64,000 bases of DNA from CAZTVF01 sp964616985 (GCA_964616985.1 CAZTVF010000005.1:1-64000); one strand, 5' to 3'. Positions 1-9,038 are shown, numbered from the stretch's first letter. Program-made: numbers and translations. The notes: generated from the letters alone by a model not told the origin.

Positions 1-484
1 GCAAGACTTATGGACGTTCATTAGTGTTTTCTACAGAGCAGGACAGGCTACTTTTGTCTGCCAACAGAAAAGCTGCCTGTCCGCTTTTGCCTGTCGTCAG
101 GTCGTGCCTAAGGTAAGCCGCTTCAGCCCGAAGGGCTGGCATTCTGCAGCCCAGGGCAGAGCGAGGCCGACAGGCCGAAGCGCCGCCCTGGGGCTGGTGG
201 ATCTGGATGGGCAAGCCCTGAAAGGGCGGCGGATTATTTCGCCCTTTCAGGGCTGACCCTTTCGCGGATCGCACACCCAGGGCGTCGCTACGCTCGCCCT
301 GGGCCTGCCTGCCGGCAGGCAGGCTGATGAATTCGAGCCCTTCGGGCTCAAATGCCCAACATCTTAGAGCCATTGGGGACAGGCTACTCTTATCCGCCGA
401 TGGAGTAGCAGCGTGTCTACTATTGCCCGCCTGGGGCCATAGCCAGGAGCCGGAGGATGTCGGTGGGTGCGGTTGGCATCGCGG
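1..484. repeat. Intergenic region of short palindromes
   Basis: No gene is supported here. Between about 115 and 360 there is a run of short palindromes of the form AGCCCGAAGGGCT, GCCCTGAAAGGGC, GCCCTTTCAGGGC and CGAGCCCTTCGGGCTC, plus a CCTGCCTGCCGGCAGGCAGG palindrome near 303-322. Open frames across it are low-complexity translations of these palindromes. The arrangement looks like a cluster of REP/MITE-like elements. Confidence 0.5.
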
Positions 485-970
485 TCAGCGGTGGAGGGGT
501 TTTTCGTCGAGTTCGACGATCTGGATTTCACCGCTTCGCCATTTCTCGTAGGCCTTGGGGAAGTGGTAGTTGGTCAGCTCGTAGGGCACGGTGACGTGGT
601 AAAGCTTGTCCATGTGCTGGAGCGTGGCCACCGCGGTGACGGTCTTGGCGCCGGCGGGGGCGACGAAGCTGGCGTTCTGGTGCCAGCCGTCCTTGCCCCA
701 GCGATCGGTGACGTTGACGGGCAGTTCGGTCGGCGCGCCGTCCACGAAGATGCGAACGCTGCGGATGGGGTGCCAGTAGTCGTGCCACTCCGGCGGGGGC
801 TTGCCCGTGGTCGAGCACACCGAGAAGCTCAGCGTGTCGTCGGGGAAGACCATATTGCCCACGCACTGCTCCGGGGCGCCCGCTCGCACCTCGAACACGT
901 CATGCTTGCAGCAGCCGGCCAGGCACACCACGGCCACGGCGGCAAGGCCGATCAGTCTTGGCAGCATCAT
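485..970 (-). CDS. Putative lipoprotein, unknown function
   Basis: This is a protein of 161 residues that I do not recognise. It starts with a hydrophobic signal segment (MMLPRLIGLAAVAVVCLAGC) ending in a lipobox-like LAGC, so it is probably exported and lipidated at Cys20. The mature part is rich in Trp, His and Tyr, without a known motif. I chose the ATG at 970 (or the adjacent one at 967) because it places the signal peptide at the N-terminus. The frame stays open upstream, but that part is arginine-rich antisense of the ribonuclease tail. The gene lies just past the end of the RNase E/G gene on the same strand, and its upstream region may overlap that gene's 3' end. Confidence 0.6.
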   Translation of the reverse strand: MMLPRLIGLAAVAVVCLAGCCKHDVFEVRAGAPEQCVGNMVFPDDTLSFSVCSTTGKPPPEWHDYWHPIRSVRIFVDGAPTELPVNVTDRWGKDGWHQNASFVAPAGAKTVTAVATLQHMDKLYHVTVPYELTNYHFPKAYEKWRSGEIQIVELDEKPLHR

Positions 971-1043
971 GTCGCACCGATTCCAGGGAGCGTCCCTTGC
1001 CGCGTCGCCGCGGACGGGGGCAGGCCCTGACCTTTCCTCCCAT

Positions 1044-3431
1044 TTAATCGGCGTTCTGGGGCGGTTCCTGTAGTGGCATTGAGGGCTCCGAAGGCTGGGA
1101 ATCTGACCCGGCCTCGCTCTCGCCCTGCGGCGACGACGGCTGCGAGCCATCCTGCGCGGCCTGGCCGGGGCCCTCGCTGCGATGGCGACGGCCGCCACGA
1201 CGACGCCCGCCACGGCTGCGGCGGCGGCGTTTCTTGGGCTCGCCCGTGAGCGGATCGATCGGCGGCTGACCCGCCTCGCCCGCTTCGCCGGCCGGCGCGG
1301 GGGCCTGGCCGCCTGGCGCTTCAGGGGCCTCGGCGCCCTCGTGAGCGTGCGGGATCTCGTGATCGGCTGGGCCTTCGTCGCTCAGCAGGTCCAGGCCTTC
1401 GCCCGAGCCGGCGGCGGCGATGGCATCGGTGGCCGACGCCGCGGGCGGGTTCATTTCCTGCCCCGGTGCTGCGACCGCGCCTTCGCGATTGCGGTTGCGG
1501 TTGCGACGGCGCCCGCCGCGACGGCGGCGACGCTTGCGCTCGCCCGTCTGGCCCTCGGGGCCCTGGCCGTCCCCTTGCGGGGCGCCGGCCGGCTGCGGCT
1601 GGGGCTGCTCGGCCGGGGCTGCCTCGCCGCCTTGAGCCTCGGGCGCTTCACGTTCTTCATCTTCGTCGGACGGCTCGGCCTTGGGGGCTTCGCCGGCCTG
1701 CTCGGCCAGGCGATCGAGTTCCTCGTCGCTGGGGATGTCGAAATCGTTCTCGTCGCTGAACGGGGAGGGCAGTTCCTCCTCGATGGCCGGGGCGGGCGCG
1801 GGCTCGCCGGCGGCGATGCGGGCCTGCTCGCGGGCGGCCAGCAGCTGGTCCAGCGACATCGTGGTCAGGGGCCGGGGGCGCAGATCGTGCGTGGCCGCCT
1901 GCCGCTGCCAGGCGACCTCGCTGCCGCGGTTGTTCCGGCAGGTGATGCGGACTTCGTTGCCGGCGAGGTGGTCGTCGGGGCGGACGAGAATGGTCTTGCC
2001 CGTTTCGGCCTCCAGGCGGGCGATCTGCCGCCGCTGGTGGTTGGACAGGTGGTAGGCGACGGCGGGGGTGACGGTGATCTCGACCTCGATCACGTCCTCA
2101 TTGCTGGTGGCCCGCTGCAGGTCGCGCATGACTGACAGGGCGAGCGACTCCTCGCTCTTGACCATGCCGGTGCCCAGGCAGTGCGTGCAGGTGCGGTGGA
2201 TGCTGTCCTTGAGCGAGGGGCGGATGCGCTGGCGGGTCATCTCTACGATGCCGAACTGGCTGATCTTGAGCACCTTGGTCTTGGCGCGGTCGGGCTTGAT
2301 GGCCTCGCGCAGGGTCTTTTCGACCGCGCGGCGGTTCTTCTCCTCGCGCATGTCGATGAAGTCGATGATGATCACGCCGCCCAGGTCGCGCAGGCGAAGC
2401 TGGCGGGCGATTTCCTCGGCCGCCTCCTGGTTCATCTTGAAGGCGGTGGTCTCGGCGTCGCTGTGCTCGCGGAAGCGGCCGCTGTTGACGTCGATGGCCA
2501 CCAGGGCCTCGGTCTGGTCGATGACCAGCGAGCCGCCGCTCTTGAGCTCGACGCGGCGCGAGTACATCTTCTCGATCTCGGCCTCCAGGCCGTAGTCGTG
2601 GAACAGGCCTTCCTTGCCGACGTAGATCTCGATGATCTGCTTGGCGCGGGGGACGGCGACGTCGAGGAAGTCGCTCACCTGCAGGGCCACCGGCTCGGTG
2701 TCGCAGACGATGCGGCCGATGTCGGCGTTGTAGACGTCGCGAATGGTGCGGGTGACCAGGTCGGATTCCTTGTAGATCTCGACCGGCGCCTTGGTGGTGC
2801 GGATGCGGGCGCTGACGGTCTTCCAGAGGCGCATGAGGTAGGTCAGGTCGCGCTGGAGGTCGCGCTTGGAGCGGTCCTCGCCGGCGGTGCGGACGATGAC
2901 GCCCATGTCGGGGGGCAGCTTAATGTCGCCCAGCATCTGCTTGATCTTCTCGCGCGACTCCTCGTCCTCGATCTTGCGGGAGACGCCCAGGCGGCTCATG
3001 CCGGGCATCATCACCAGCAGGCGGCCGGGGATGGAGACGTACGTCGTCATCGTGGGGCCCTTGGTGCCGATGCCTTCCTTGGTCATCTGGACGACGACTT
3101 CCTGGCCGCGGCGGAGGCAGTCCTGGATGGGGGGGCGGTCGCGGTGGCCGCGTTTGCGCCCGACGGCCTCGGTGCCCTTGGCGCCGCCCTTGCCGAAGTA
3201 CTGCGGGTGCACGTCGGAGATGTGGAGGAAGCCGTTCTTGGTCGAGCCGAAGTCGACGAACGCCGCCTGGATGGCCGCCTCGACGTTGGTGACGCGGCCC
3301 TTGTAGATGTTCCCCACGCGGGAGGCATGGGAGACGCGTTCGGTGTAGAGCTCCTCGAGGTGGCCGCTATTGACTATAGCGATGCGGCATTCACGCCCCT
3401 CGACGGTGTTGATCAACATTTCTTTGGACAT
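1044..3431 (-). CDS. Rne/Rng (RNase E/G) family ribonuclease
   Basis: This is an endoribonuclease of the RNase E/G family (795 residues), which cleaves single-stranded RNA in mRNA decay and rRNA processing. An S1-type RNA-binding region lies near residues 35-140 (GNIYKGRVTNVE, FVDFG) and contains a basic insertion (GRKRGHRDR). The DNase I-like catalytic region has the metal-binding aspartates in DVNSGR (about 314-319) and IDFID (about 356-360). A CTHC zinc link at about 415-418 is expected to join subunits. The C-terminal 270 residues are low-complexity Pro/Glu/Gly sequence with two arginine-rich blocks that probably bind RNA or degradosome partners. The start at MSKEML is chosen because the family begins close to this point and AGGAA lies just upstream. 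The DUF2344 gene lies upstream on the same strand, a pairing common in bacteria. Confidence 0.93.
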   Translation of the reverse strand: MSKEMLINTVEGRECRIAIVNSGHLEELYTERVSHASRVGNIYKGRVTNVEAAIQAAFVDFGSTKNGFLHISDVHPQYFGKGGAKGTEAVGRKRGHRDRPPIQDCLRRGQEVVVQMTKEGIGTKGPTMTTYVSIPGRLLVMMPGMSRLGVSRKIEDEESREKIKQMLGDIKLPPDMGVIVRTAGEDRSKRDLQRDLTYLMRLWKTVSARIRTTKAPVEIYKESDLVTRTIRDVYNADIGRIVCDTEPVALQVSDFLDVAVPRAKQIIEIYVGKEGLFHDYGLEAEIEKMYSRRVELKSGGSLVIDQTEALVAIDVNSGRFREHSDAETTAFKMNQEAAEEIARQLRLRDLGGVIIIDFIDMREEKNRRAVEKTLREAIKPDRAKTKVLKISQFGIVEMTRQRIRPSLKDSIHRTCTHCLGTGMVKSEESLALSVMRDLQRATSNEDVIEVEITVTPAVAYHLSNHQRRQIARLEAETGKTILVRPDDHLAGNEVRITCRNNRGSEVAWQRQAATHDLRPRPLTTMSLDQLLAAREQARIAAGEPAPAPAIEEELPSPFSDENDFDIPSDEELDRLAEQAGEAPKAEPSDEDEEREAPEAQGGEAAPAEQPQPQPAGAPQGDGQGPEGQTGERKRRRRRGGRRRNRNRNREGAVAAPGQEMNPPAASATDAIAAAGSGEGLDLLSDEGPADHEIPHAHEGAEAPEAPGGQAPAPAGEAGEAGQPPIDPLTGEPKKRRRRSRGGRRRGGRRHRSEGPGQAAQDGSQPSSPQGESEAGSDSQPSEPSMPLQEPPQNAD

Positions 3432-3477
3432 ATCACGATTCCTGATTCTGTTGCGCGGCATCAAACGCCGCGCGGCG

Positions 3478-3740
3478 GGTGGCGGCCTTTCGGGGCCGCC
3501 GCCTCATGGTTGCAGACCCTGGCGGCGGCGATTCAGATCGCCATGCCGCCGGGGCCAGTTTTGTCATCGTTCGGTGGCGGCTTTCGGGCCGCCACTACAG
3601 CTGCATATTCGGGGTGGCGGCCTTCCGAGGCCGCCGCTAGTCCAGGCCGGGTGGCGGCCTTCCGAGGCCGCCGCCTCTTGGCGGTTGCGCGGCGGCCTGG
3701 GAAGGCCGCCACGCCTGGCATAGCACCAGGCCGCCACGCC
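3478..3740. repeat. Cluster of GGCGGCC-type palindromic repeats
   Basis: The gap between the ribonuclease and DUF2344 genes holds about five copies of a palindrome of roughly 25 bp, GGTGGCGGCCTT followed by its near-complement AGGCCGCCGCC. They start near 3478, 3573, 3613, 3650 and 3689, and a degenerate half-copy ends near 3740. Each could fold as a short GC hairpin. The same family recurs at six other intergenic places in this window. No gene is supported in the gap. Confidence 0.7.
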
Positions 3741-3747
3741 TAAAAAC

Positions 3748-4359
3748 CTACCCAATCTCGTAATCGGCGCCGCGGCGCACCAGGCGGGCGAGATCCACTC
3801 GCTCGTCCAAGCCCAGCATCGCCAGCACTTCCGACGGCCGCGCCCACAGGTCGCCCTGGCGGCGCAGCGTCATCTCCAAGCCATCGCCCTCGACGCGAAG
3901 GTCCTCCACCAGCGGGCGGAGGTCGATCGCCTTGCGGGCCTTATCCGTAACGCGCTCGCGGGGCCAATGCTCCAGCGGACGCAGTTCTTCCAGCTTCGCC
4001 GCCACTGCTGCGGCCGAACCCGCCTCCAGGCCCAGGCGGTAGAAGGCCCGCACAGCCTGGGGGGGCTTCCCCGCGGCCGGGGCCGCCGAGGTGAAGCTCA
4101 TGCCGCGCGGCGCACAGCGATTCAGCGCCGCCAGCACGGCCGGTGCCTCCATCGGCTCGGTGAGCGATATCATCAATACGTCATCGGCGGCTGCCACGCC
4201 CACCGGGCGGGGCAGGGCCAGCGACAGCACCGGGTGGGGGTTGAAACCCTGGCTGTAGGCCAGGGGCAGGCCGGCCCGGGCGGCCGTGCGCTCAATCGCC
4301 CGAAGACAATCATGATGCGAAAGGAATCGCAGGTCACCTTCGATCGACAGCCGAATCAT
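3748..4359 (-). CDS. DUF2344 / TIGR03936 family protein
   Basis: This protein (203 residues) matches DUF2344, a domain found either fused to or next to B12-binding radical SAM proteins and beside RNase E/G genes. The conserved N-terminal stretch IRLSIEGDLRFLSHHDCLR and the GFNPHPVLSLALP segment are the family hallmarks. The biochemical role is unknown. I chose the ATG at 4359 because the family begins immediately before the IRLSIEGDLRF motif. The frame extends to 4425, but that extra N-terminus is a translation of an intergenic ACGAATTCC repeat. The usual radical SAM partner is not next to it here; the B12-binding radical SAM gene at 58299 is far away. Confidence 0.75.
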   Translation of the reverse strand: MIRLSIEGDLRFLSHHDCLRAIERTAARAGLPLAYSQGFNPHPVLSLALPRPVGVAAADDVLMISLTEPMEAPAVLAALNRCAPRGMSFTSAAPAAGKPPQAVRAFYRLGLEAGSAAAVAAKLEELRPLEHWPRERVTDKARKAIDLRPLVEDLRVEGDGLEMTLRRQGDLWARPSEVLAMLGLDERVDLARLVRRGADYEIG

Positions 4360-4379
4360 CCATTTCTGCGGCAAAACAG

Positions 4380-4620
4380 TCCTCTGATTCTCAAGCCAGT
4401 TGTCCACGAATTCCACGAATTCCACGAAGAAGAAGACCTTCGTCCACGGATTACACGGATTTCACGGAAAGAAACAGGAGGCCCTCAAGGCATCACGCGC
4501 TCGCAAGGCCAGCATCATCCTGTGTTTCGTGCAATTCGTGTAACCTGCCTGCCGGCAGTTCGTGGACGTCTGCTCTTTGTCTTTTCCTTTCCGTGCAATC
4601 CGTGTAATCCGTGGACGAGT
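4380..4620. repeat. Intergenic CCACGAATTC / TCCGTGTAATCC repeats
   Basis: Short direct and inverted repeats fill this gap: two CCACGAATTC units at about 4400-4420, then CACGGATTACACGGATTTCACGG-like units near 4443 with inverted counterparts (CCGTGTAATCCGTGG) near 4590-4615. A CCTGCCTGCCGGCAG palindrome lies near 4543. No gene is seen. Confidence 0.5.
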
Positions 4621-4631
4621 TCTTTTGTGGA

Positions 4632-6374
4632 CTAGTCCGCCCAGCCGGCGGGGAGCACCTTGCGCCCCTCGGCCCGCAGGTAGTTCACGATCTCCTGGTC
4701 GGAGTCGAAACTCATGACCTTGCGGGCCACCTGGAGCGACTGCTCCATCGTGACCGAGCGAATGACTTTCTTGATCTCCGGCAGTGCCGGCGGGGCGCAC
4801 GAAAACGTCCGCAGCCCCAGGCCCAGCAGCAGCATCGTGAACAGCGGGTCGGCGGCCATCTCGCCGCACACGCTCACCGACACGTCGTGCCTCAGGCCTG
4901 TACGAATGACTTCCTTCACCAGCCGCAGCACGGCCGGGTTGGCGGCCGAGAACAGCGAGGCCACTCGTTCGTTGCCGCGGTCGACGGCCAGGGTGTACTG
5001 GATCAGGTCGTTGGTGCCGATGGAGAAGAAGTCGACTTCCTTGGCGAAGGCGTCGCTCTGCAGGGCGGCCGACGGCGTCTCGATCATGATGCCGATGGGC
5101 ACGTCGTTGCGGTGGTCGATATTCTCTTCCTCCAGGTCTTCGATGACATCGCGGACGACGGCCTTGGCCTGGCGGAGTTCCAGCAGGTTGGTGATCAGCG
5201 GGAACATGATCGACAGCTTGCTGTTGACGCTGGCCCGCAGGATCGCGCGGATCTGCGTCTTGAACATGGGCAGGTTCTGGAGGCAGAAGCGGATGCTGCG
5301 GCAGCCCAGCATGGGGTTGCGCTCGGGGACGCGGGCGCGCGACTGGGTGTACTTGTCGGCCCCCAGGTCCAGCGTGCGGATGACCACGGGGCGGTCCTGG
5401 CACGTCTGCAGCACCTGCACATACGCGTTGTAGTGGTCCACCTCGGCGGGCTCGACGTCCGAGCCCAGGTAGAGAAATTCGGTGCGGTAGAGGCCGATGC
5501 CCTGGCCGCCTTTTTCCAGCACCGTGCCCGCCTCGGCGGGAAACTCGATGTTGCCCAGCAGCGTGATCTCGTGCCCGTCGCGCGTGATGGCCGGCAGGTC
5601 GCGCAGGGCGTCCAGGCTGTGGATGAACTCCACCTGCTGCTGCGCATACGTCTGGTAGTTGCGGATCGTCTCCTCGTCGGGGTCGATCACGACCACGCCG
5701 CGGGTGCCGTCGATGATCACCTGCTCGCCGCCGGAGACCTCGGCCGTCACGTCGTTGAGGCCCACGATGGCCGGGATGCCCAGGGCGCGGGCCACGATGG
5801 CGGTGTGGCTGGTCTGGCCGCCGGCGTCGATGGCCAGGCCCAGGATGTGCCGGCGGTCCATGCTGGCGGTCTGGCTGGGGGTCAGGTCGCGGGCCAGGAC
5901 GATCACCTCGCGGTTGAGGTGCCCCAGCGACTCGTGCCGCTCGCCCGTCAGGTTGCGGAGCAGGCGCCGCTCGATGTCGTAGATGTCCTTCACGCGCTCG
6001 GCCAGGTACTGCGGCATGGCCAGGAATTCCTTGGCGTACCCGCGGAGGATGCTGGCGACGGCGTACTCGGCGGTGACGTGGCCGTTGAGGATGGCCTCGG
6101 CGATCTTCTGCTGGAGCATCTTGTCTTCGAGCAGCCCCAGGTGAAAATCGAAGATGCTGGCGGTCTCCTGCCCCAGGCGTTCGACGGTGCTGGCGCGGAG
6201 GTCGAGGATTTCGCTGCGGGAGGTGTCGGCGGCCTTGCGGAGGCGGGCCAGTTCGGACTGCGCAGCGTCAGCGGGTACGTGCCGAAGCGGGATATCGAAT
6301 TCTTCGGTATCCATCACCACGGCGGTCGCGATGGCGACGCCGGGCGATACCCCGATGCCCTTTTTGATCTTCAT
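4632..6374 (-). CDS. ptsI: Phosphoenolpyruvate-protein phosphotransferase (PTS Enzyme I)
   Basis: Enzyme I takes phosphate from phosphoenolpyruvate and passes it to HPr in the cytoplasm. The protein is 580 residues, normal for the family. The phospho-histidine lies in GGQTSHTAIVARALGIPAIVG (His about 190, where Arg is more usual than Gln at the third position). The PEP-binding barrel includes GIGLYRTEFLYL, GCRSIRFCL and SIGTNDLIQYTLAVDRGNE, with the catalytic Cys in VCGEMA (about 503). I prefer the ATG at 6374; an in-frame TTG at 6383 is also possible. It lies 38 bp downstream of ptsH in the order hpf, EIIA, ptsH, ptsI, so the four are probably one transcript. No EIIB or EIIC permease is nearby, so the chain may be regulatory. 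Confidence 0.96.
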   Translation of the reverse strand: MKIKKGIGVSPGVAIATAVVMDTEEFDIPLRHVPADAAQSELARLRKAADTSRSEILDLRASTVERLGQETASIFDFHLGLLEDKMLQQKIAEAILNGHVTAEYAVASILRGYAKEFLAMPQYLAERVKDIYDIERRLLRNLTGERHESLGHLNREVIVLARDLTPSQTASMDRRHILGLAIDAGGQTSHTAIVARALGIPAIVGLNDVTAEVSGGEQVIIDGTRGVVVIDPDEETIRNYQTYAQQQVEFIHSLDALRDLPAITRDGHEITLLGNIEFPAEAGTVLEKGGQGIGLYRTEFLYLGSDVEPAEVDHYNAYVQVLQTCQDRPVVIRTLDLGADKYTQSRARVPERNPMLGCRSIRFCLQNLPMFKTQIRAILRASVNSKLSIMFPLITNLLELRQAKAVVRDVIEDLEEENIDHRNDVPIGIMIETPSAALQSDAFAKEVDFFSIGTNDLIQYTLAVDRGNERVASLFSAANPAVLRLVKEVIRTGLRHDVSVSVCGEMAADPLFTMLLLGLGLRTFSCAPPALPEIKKVIRSVTMEQSLQVARKVMSFDSDQEIVNYLRAEGRKVLPAGWAD

Positions 6375-6412
6375 ATCCGCCAATTCCGACGGTCCGCCGG
6401 GAGTTCTGAGAT

Positions 6413-6718
6413 TCAGATCTCCACCGACGGTGTGTCTGTGCCGGGATTCATTTCGTCAAAGCCGTCCTCGACCAGTTTGGCCAGGTCCGCGGCCGCCGCC
6501 TTGGCGTCAGCGCCATCGGCAGTAATCTTCAACAGGGTTCCCTTGACGGCCGCCAGCCGCATCACCGACATGATGCTCTTGGCGTCGACCGTCAGCGTTC
6601 CGTTCGAGACTTCAATTTTGCTGTTATAACGATTGGCCAGTTCAACAAACTTCATCGCCGGACGGGCGTGGAGTCCGTACTTATTTACGATCTTCACTTC
6701 TTTTTTGACGATGGCCAA
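6413..6718 (-). CDS. ptsH: Phosphocarrier protein HPr
   Basis: HPr (101 residues, about a dozen longer than usual at the C-terminus) shuttles phosphate from Enzyme I to EIIA proteins. The active His17 is in NKYGLHARPA. Ser48, in VDAKSIMSV, sits where HPr kinase targets Ser46 in Firmicutes, but no hprK is in the window. The start codon is a TTG at 6718: no ATG or GTG gives the normal length before His17. GGAAA lies about 10 nt upstream. It sits between the EIIA gene and ptsI. Confidence 0.95.
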   Translation of the reverse strand: MAIVKKEVKIVNKYGLHARPAMKFVELANRYNSKIEVSNGTLTVDAKSIMSVMRLAAVKGTLLKITADGADAKAAAADLAKLVEDGFDEMNPGTDTPSVEI

Positions 6719-6759
6719 GTCGATATTTCCGTTCGATTGCAGGAGGGCGAGGGGTCCGA

Positions 6760-7227
6760 TCAGCCCAGTTCATCCGCTTCGTGGATGAGGTCGACGACGG
6801 CTTCCTTGGTCTGGCTCTGGCGCAGGAACTTGCGGAAGATGTCCCGCTGCACGTGCTTGAAGATCGTTTCCATCGCCTGGAGGTGCTCATCGGGGCTGTC
6901 GGGGCTCGACAGCAGGAGGATGACCGAGTAGACGGGCTTGGCGTCCAGCGACGAGAAGTCGATGCCTTCGCTGGAGCGGCCGATCGTCCCGATGGGCTTC
7001 TTGATGCCCTTGAGCTTGGCGTGGGGCAGGGCGACGCCCTTGCCGATGCCGGTGGTGGCCTGCGCTTCGCGGGCGAGGATGGCCTTGGTGATGTCTTCCA
7101 CGCTCTTTTTGGCAACGGCGCCGGCAGCGGCCAGCGCCTCAACCAATTCCACCACCGCCGCTTCGCGCGTGGTCGCCTTCAATTCGGGGACGATCGCGTC
7201 GCTTACCATAATATCTGACAGCTTCAT
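6760..7227 (-). CDS. PTS EIIA component, fructose/nitrogen (PtsN) type
   Basis: This is a single-domain EIIA (155 residues) of the mannitol/fructose/PtsN family, which accepts phosphate from HPr. The phospho-acceptor His69 lies in the conserved GIGKGVALPHAKL segment. The IIA domain fills the whole protein, with no attached EIIB or EIIC. With hpf directly upstream, this recalls the hpf-ptsN pair near rpoN in proteobacteria, which suggests a PTS-Ntr-like regulatory role rather than sugar uptake. That role is an inference. The ATG at 7227 has a good AGGAG 7-8 nt upstream. Confidence 0.9.
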   Translation of the reverse strand: MKLSDIMVSDAIVPELKATTREAAVVELVEALAAAGAVAKKSVEDITKAILAREAQATTGIGKGVALPHAKLKGIKKPIGTIGRSSEGIDFSSLDAKPVYSVILLLSSPDSPDEHLQAMETIFKHVQRDIFRKFLRQSQTKEAVVDLIHEADELG

Positions 7228-7295
7228 GCATCGCTCCTGCTAACTGAGTACGCCCGCGCAGAGGCGGGCTGGAACAACAGGTCTTCCAACCGCGG

Positions 7296-7625
7296 CTACT
7301 CGCCGGCTTCAGACGTCTGCCCGTGCGAGGGGCCCTGACGGTCGCGCACCTTGTCTTTGTGCCGCCGAACCTGTTCGGAAATCTTGTGAAGGCACTGGTC
7401 GATGCACGTGTACATGTCCTCGTGGCGATCAGTGGCGACGAACTTGTTCTTCTTCTTGGCCGTGGCGACGATTTCCACCACGGACATGTCGGCTTGTTTA
7501 TCCAGAATTACTTCGATCGACAGCAGGCTGTCGTAAAAACGCTCCAACTTGGACACCTTGGACGCCACATGCTCACGCAGGGTGTCGGTCACGTTCATGT
7601 GGCGAGCCTGAACCTGTATATCCAC
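7296..7625 (-). CDS. hpf: Ribosome hibernation promoting factor, short form (HPF/RaiA family)
   Basis: A 109-residue short-form HPF/RaiA protein binds the 30S subunit and inactivates or stabilises ribosomes in stationary phase. The N-terminal MDIQVQARHMNVTDTLREHV and the following alternating beta strands, with the basic KKKNKF segment, are characteristic. The long-form C-terminal dimerisation domain is absent. The start is GTG at 7625 with AAGGAG upstream. A GAGCCC/GGGCTC hairpin (7642-7659) lies just upstream of that ribosome-binding site in the leader. It is the first gene of the hpf-EIIA-ptsH-ptsI set and diverges from ackA. Confidence 0.9.
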   Translation of the reverse strand: MDIQVQARHMNVTDTLREHVASKVSKLERFYDSLLSIEVILDKQADMSVVEIVATAKKKNKFVATDRHEDMYTCIDQCLHKISEQVRRHKDKVRDRQGPSHGQTSEAGE

Positions 7626-7641
7626 GCAAAAGCTCCTTTAA

Positions 7642-7659
7642 GAGCCCGTCGAGGGGCTC
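7642..7659 (-). promoter_or_regulatory. Hairpin in hpf leader
   Basis: A six-base-pair GAGCCC/GGGCTC stem with a 6-nt loop lies about 8 nt upstream of the AAGGAG ribosome-binding site of hpf on the minus strand. Its position suggests it could affect translation or RNA stability, but no regulator is indicated. Confidence 0.3.
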
Positions 7660-7736
7660 TCGCTTTGCGGTGGTTTGTTCCGCCACCGCGCCGGTGCCAG
7701 ACCATCCTAGTGACTGCCCCTGCGGGCGTCAAGTAC

Positions 7737-7764
7737 TTGACAGGCAGCGAAGTTTCGCATAACA
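7737..7764 (+). promoter_or_regulatory. Candidate sigma-70 promoter of ackA
   Basis: TTGACA at 7737-7742 is followed after 16 nt by ATAACA at 7759-7764. That would start transcription about 65 nt before the ackA start codon. Confidence 0.45.
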
Positions 7765-7835
7765 CAGTTGCCGTCCTTTGTTTATTCCCACAGCCGATGC
7801 CCCCGCGGGGGCTCGTTCTTTTTGAAGAGGCTCCA

Positions 7836-9038
7836 ATGAAAGTCTTTGTCGTCAACTGCGGCAGCAGTTCCATCAAGTACCAGCTCTTCGACATGACCAA
7901 TGAATCCGTCCTTGCCCGCGGCATCATGGAGCGGGTGGGCTCGGCCGACGCCAAGCTGGCCCACGTGGTCGGCGAGAAGAAGCATGAGAAGCAGGTGGCG
8001 GCCCCGAACCACACCGCCGGGATGAGGTTCATCCTGGAGGCCCTGGTCGACCCGCAGATCGGCGTGCTCAAGAGCATCGGCGAGATCAACGCCGTCGGCC
8101 ATCGCGTGCTGCACGGCGGGGAGAAGATCTCGGCCACGTGCGTCATCGACGAGAAGGTCATCGCGGTGATCAAGGAGAACTTCGTCCTGGGCCCCCTGCA
8201 CAACCCGCCGAACCTGATGGGCATCGAGGCGGCGATGAAGGACATGCCGGGCGTGCCCAACGTGGCGGTTTTCGACACGGCGTTTTTCAGCACGCTGCCG
8301 CCCAAGGCCTACCGCTATGCCGTGCCCGAGGAGTGGTATCGCAAGCACCACGTGCGGCGGTACGGTTTCCACGGCACGAGCCATCGCTACGTCACGCGCC
8401 GTTCGGCCCAGCTGCTGGACAAGCCCCTCGACCAGGTCAACCTGATCACCGTGCACCTGGGCAACGGGTGCTCGATGACCGCGGTGGCCGGGGGCAAGGC
8501 CATCGACCACTCCATGGGCATGACGCCGCTGGAGGGCCTGGTAATGGGCACGCGAAGCGGCGACATCGACCCGGCCATCCTGCCCTACATGATCGGCCGA
8601 GCCAACCTCACCCCCGAGCAGATCGACACCATCCTCAACAAGTCCTCGGGCCTGCTGGGGCTCAGCGGCATCAGCAACGACATGCGTGACCTGCTGGCCG
8701 CCGAGGCCAAGGGCGAGAAGTACGCCGAGCTGGCCCTGTCGGTGTTCGTCTACCGCATCCTGAAGTACATCGGCTCGTATTACACGATCCTGCCGGCGCT
8801 GGACGCGATCGTGCTGACCGGCGGCATCGGCGAGAATTCGCTGCCGATCCGCCATCGCGTCTGCGAGGGCCTCTCGCGCCTCGGCGTCCGCCTGGACCCC
8901 CAGCGCAACGAACGCACCATCCGCGGCGTCCATGGCCCCATCTCGGCCGAGGGCTCGCCCCTGGCCGTCTGGGTCGTGCCCACCAACGAAGAACTCATGA
9001 TCGCCCGCGACACCGCCGAAGCCGTGAAGAGACAGTAA
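7836..9038 (+). CDS. ackA: Acetate kinase
   Basis: Acetate kinase (400 residues) interconverts acetate plus ATP with acetyl phosphate plus ADP. The N-terminal MKVFVVNCGSSSIKYQLFD contains the conserved Asn7. Further family motifs are VGHRVLHGG, FDTAFFSTLP, RYGFHGTSHRY, HLGNGCSMTAVAGG, MTPLEGLVMGTRSGDIDP and VLTGGIGENS, and the C-terminal PTNEELMIARDT. The ATG at 7836 gives the normal family length; the frame stays open upstream to 7323 but that part overlaps hpf antisense. Phosphotransacetylase, the usual partner, is not adjacent. Repeat-rich DNA follows. Confidence 0.97.
   Translation: MKVFVVNCGSSSIKYQLFDMTNESVLARGIMERVGSADAKLAHVVGEKKHEKQVAAPNHTAGMRFILEALVDPQIGVLKSIGEINAVGHRVLHGGEKISATCVIDEKVIAVIKENFVLGPLHNPPNLMGIEAAMKDMPGVPNVAVFDTAFFSTLPPKAYRYAVPEEWYRKHHVRRYGFHGTSHRYVTRRSAQLLDKPLDQVNLITVHLGNGCSMTAVAGGKAIDHSMGMTPLEGLVMGTRSGDIDPAILPYMIGRANLTPEQIDTILNKSSGLLGLSGISNDMRDLLAAEAKGEKYAELALSVFVYRILKYIGSYYTILPALDAIVLTGGIGENSLPIRHRVCEGLSRLGVRLDPQRNERTIRGVHGPISAEGSPLAVWVVPTNEELMIARDTAEAVKRQ

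Noticed and set aside
8..373. Small minus-strand gene at the window start
   Set aside because: The translation is made of palindromic repeat DNA (Gln/Gly/Arg-rich) with no motif.
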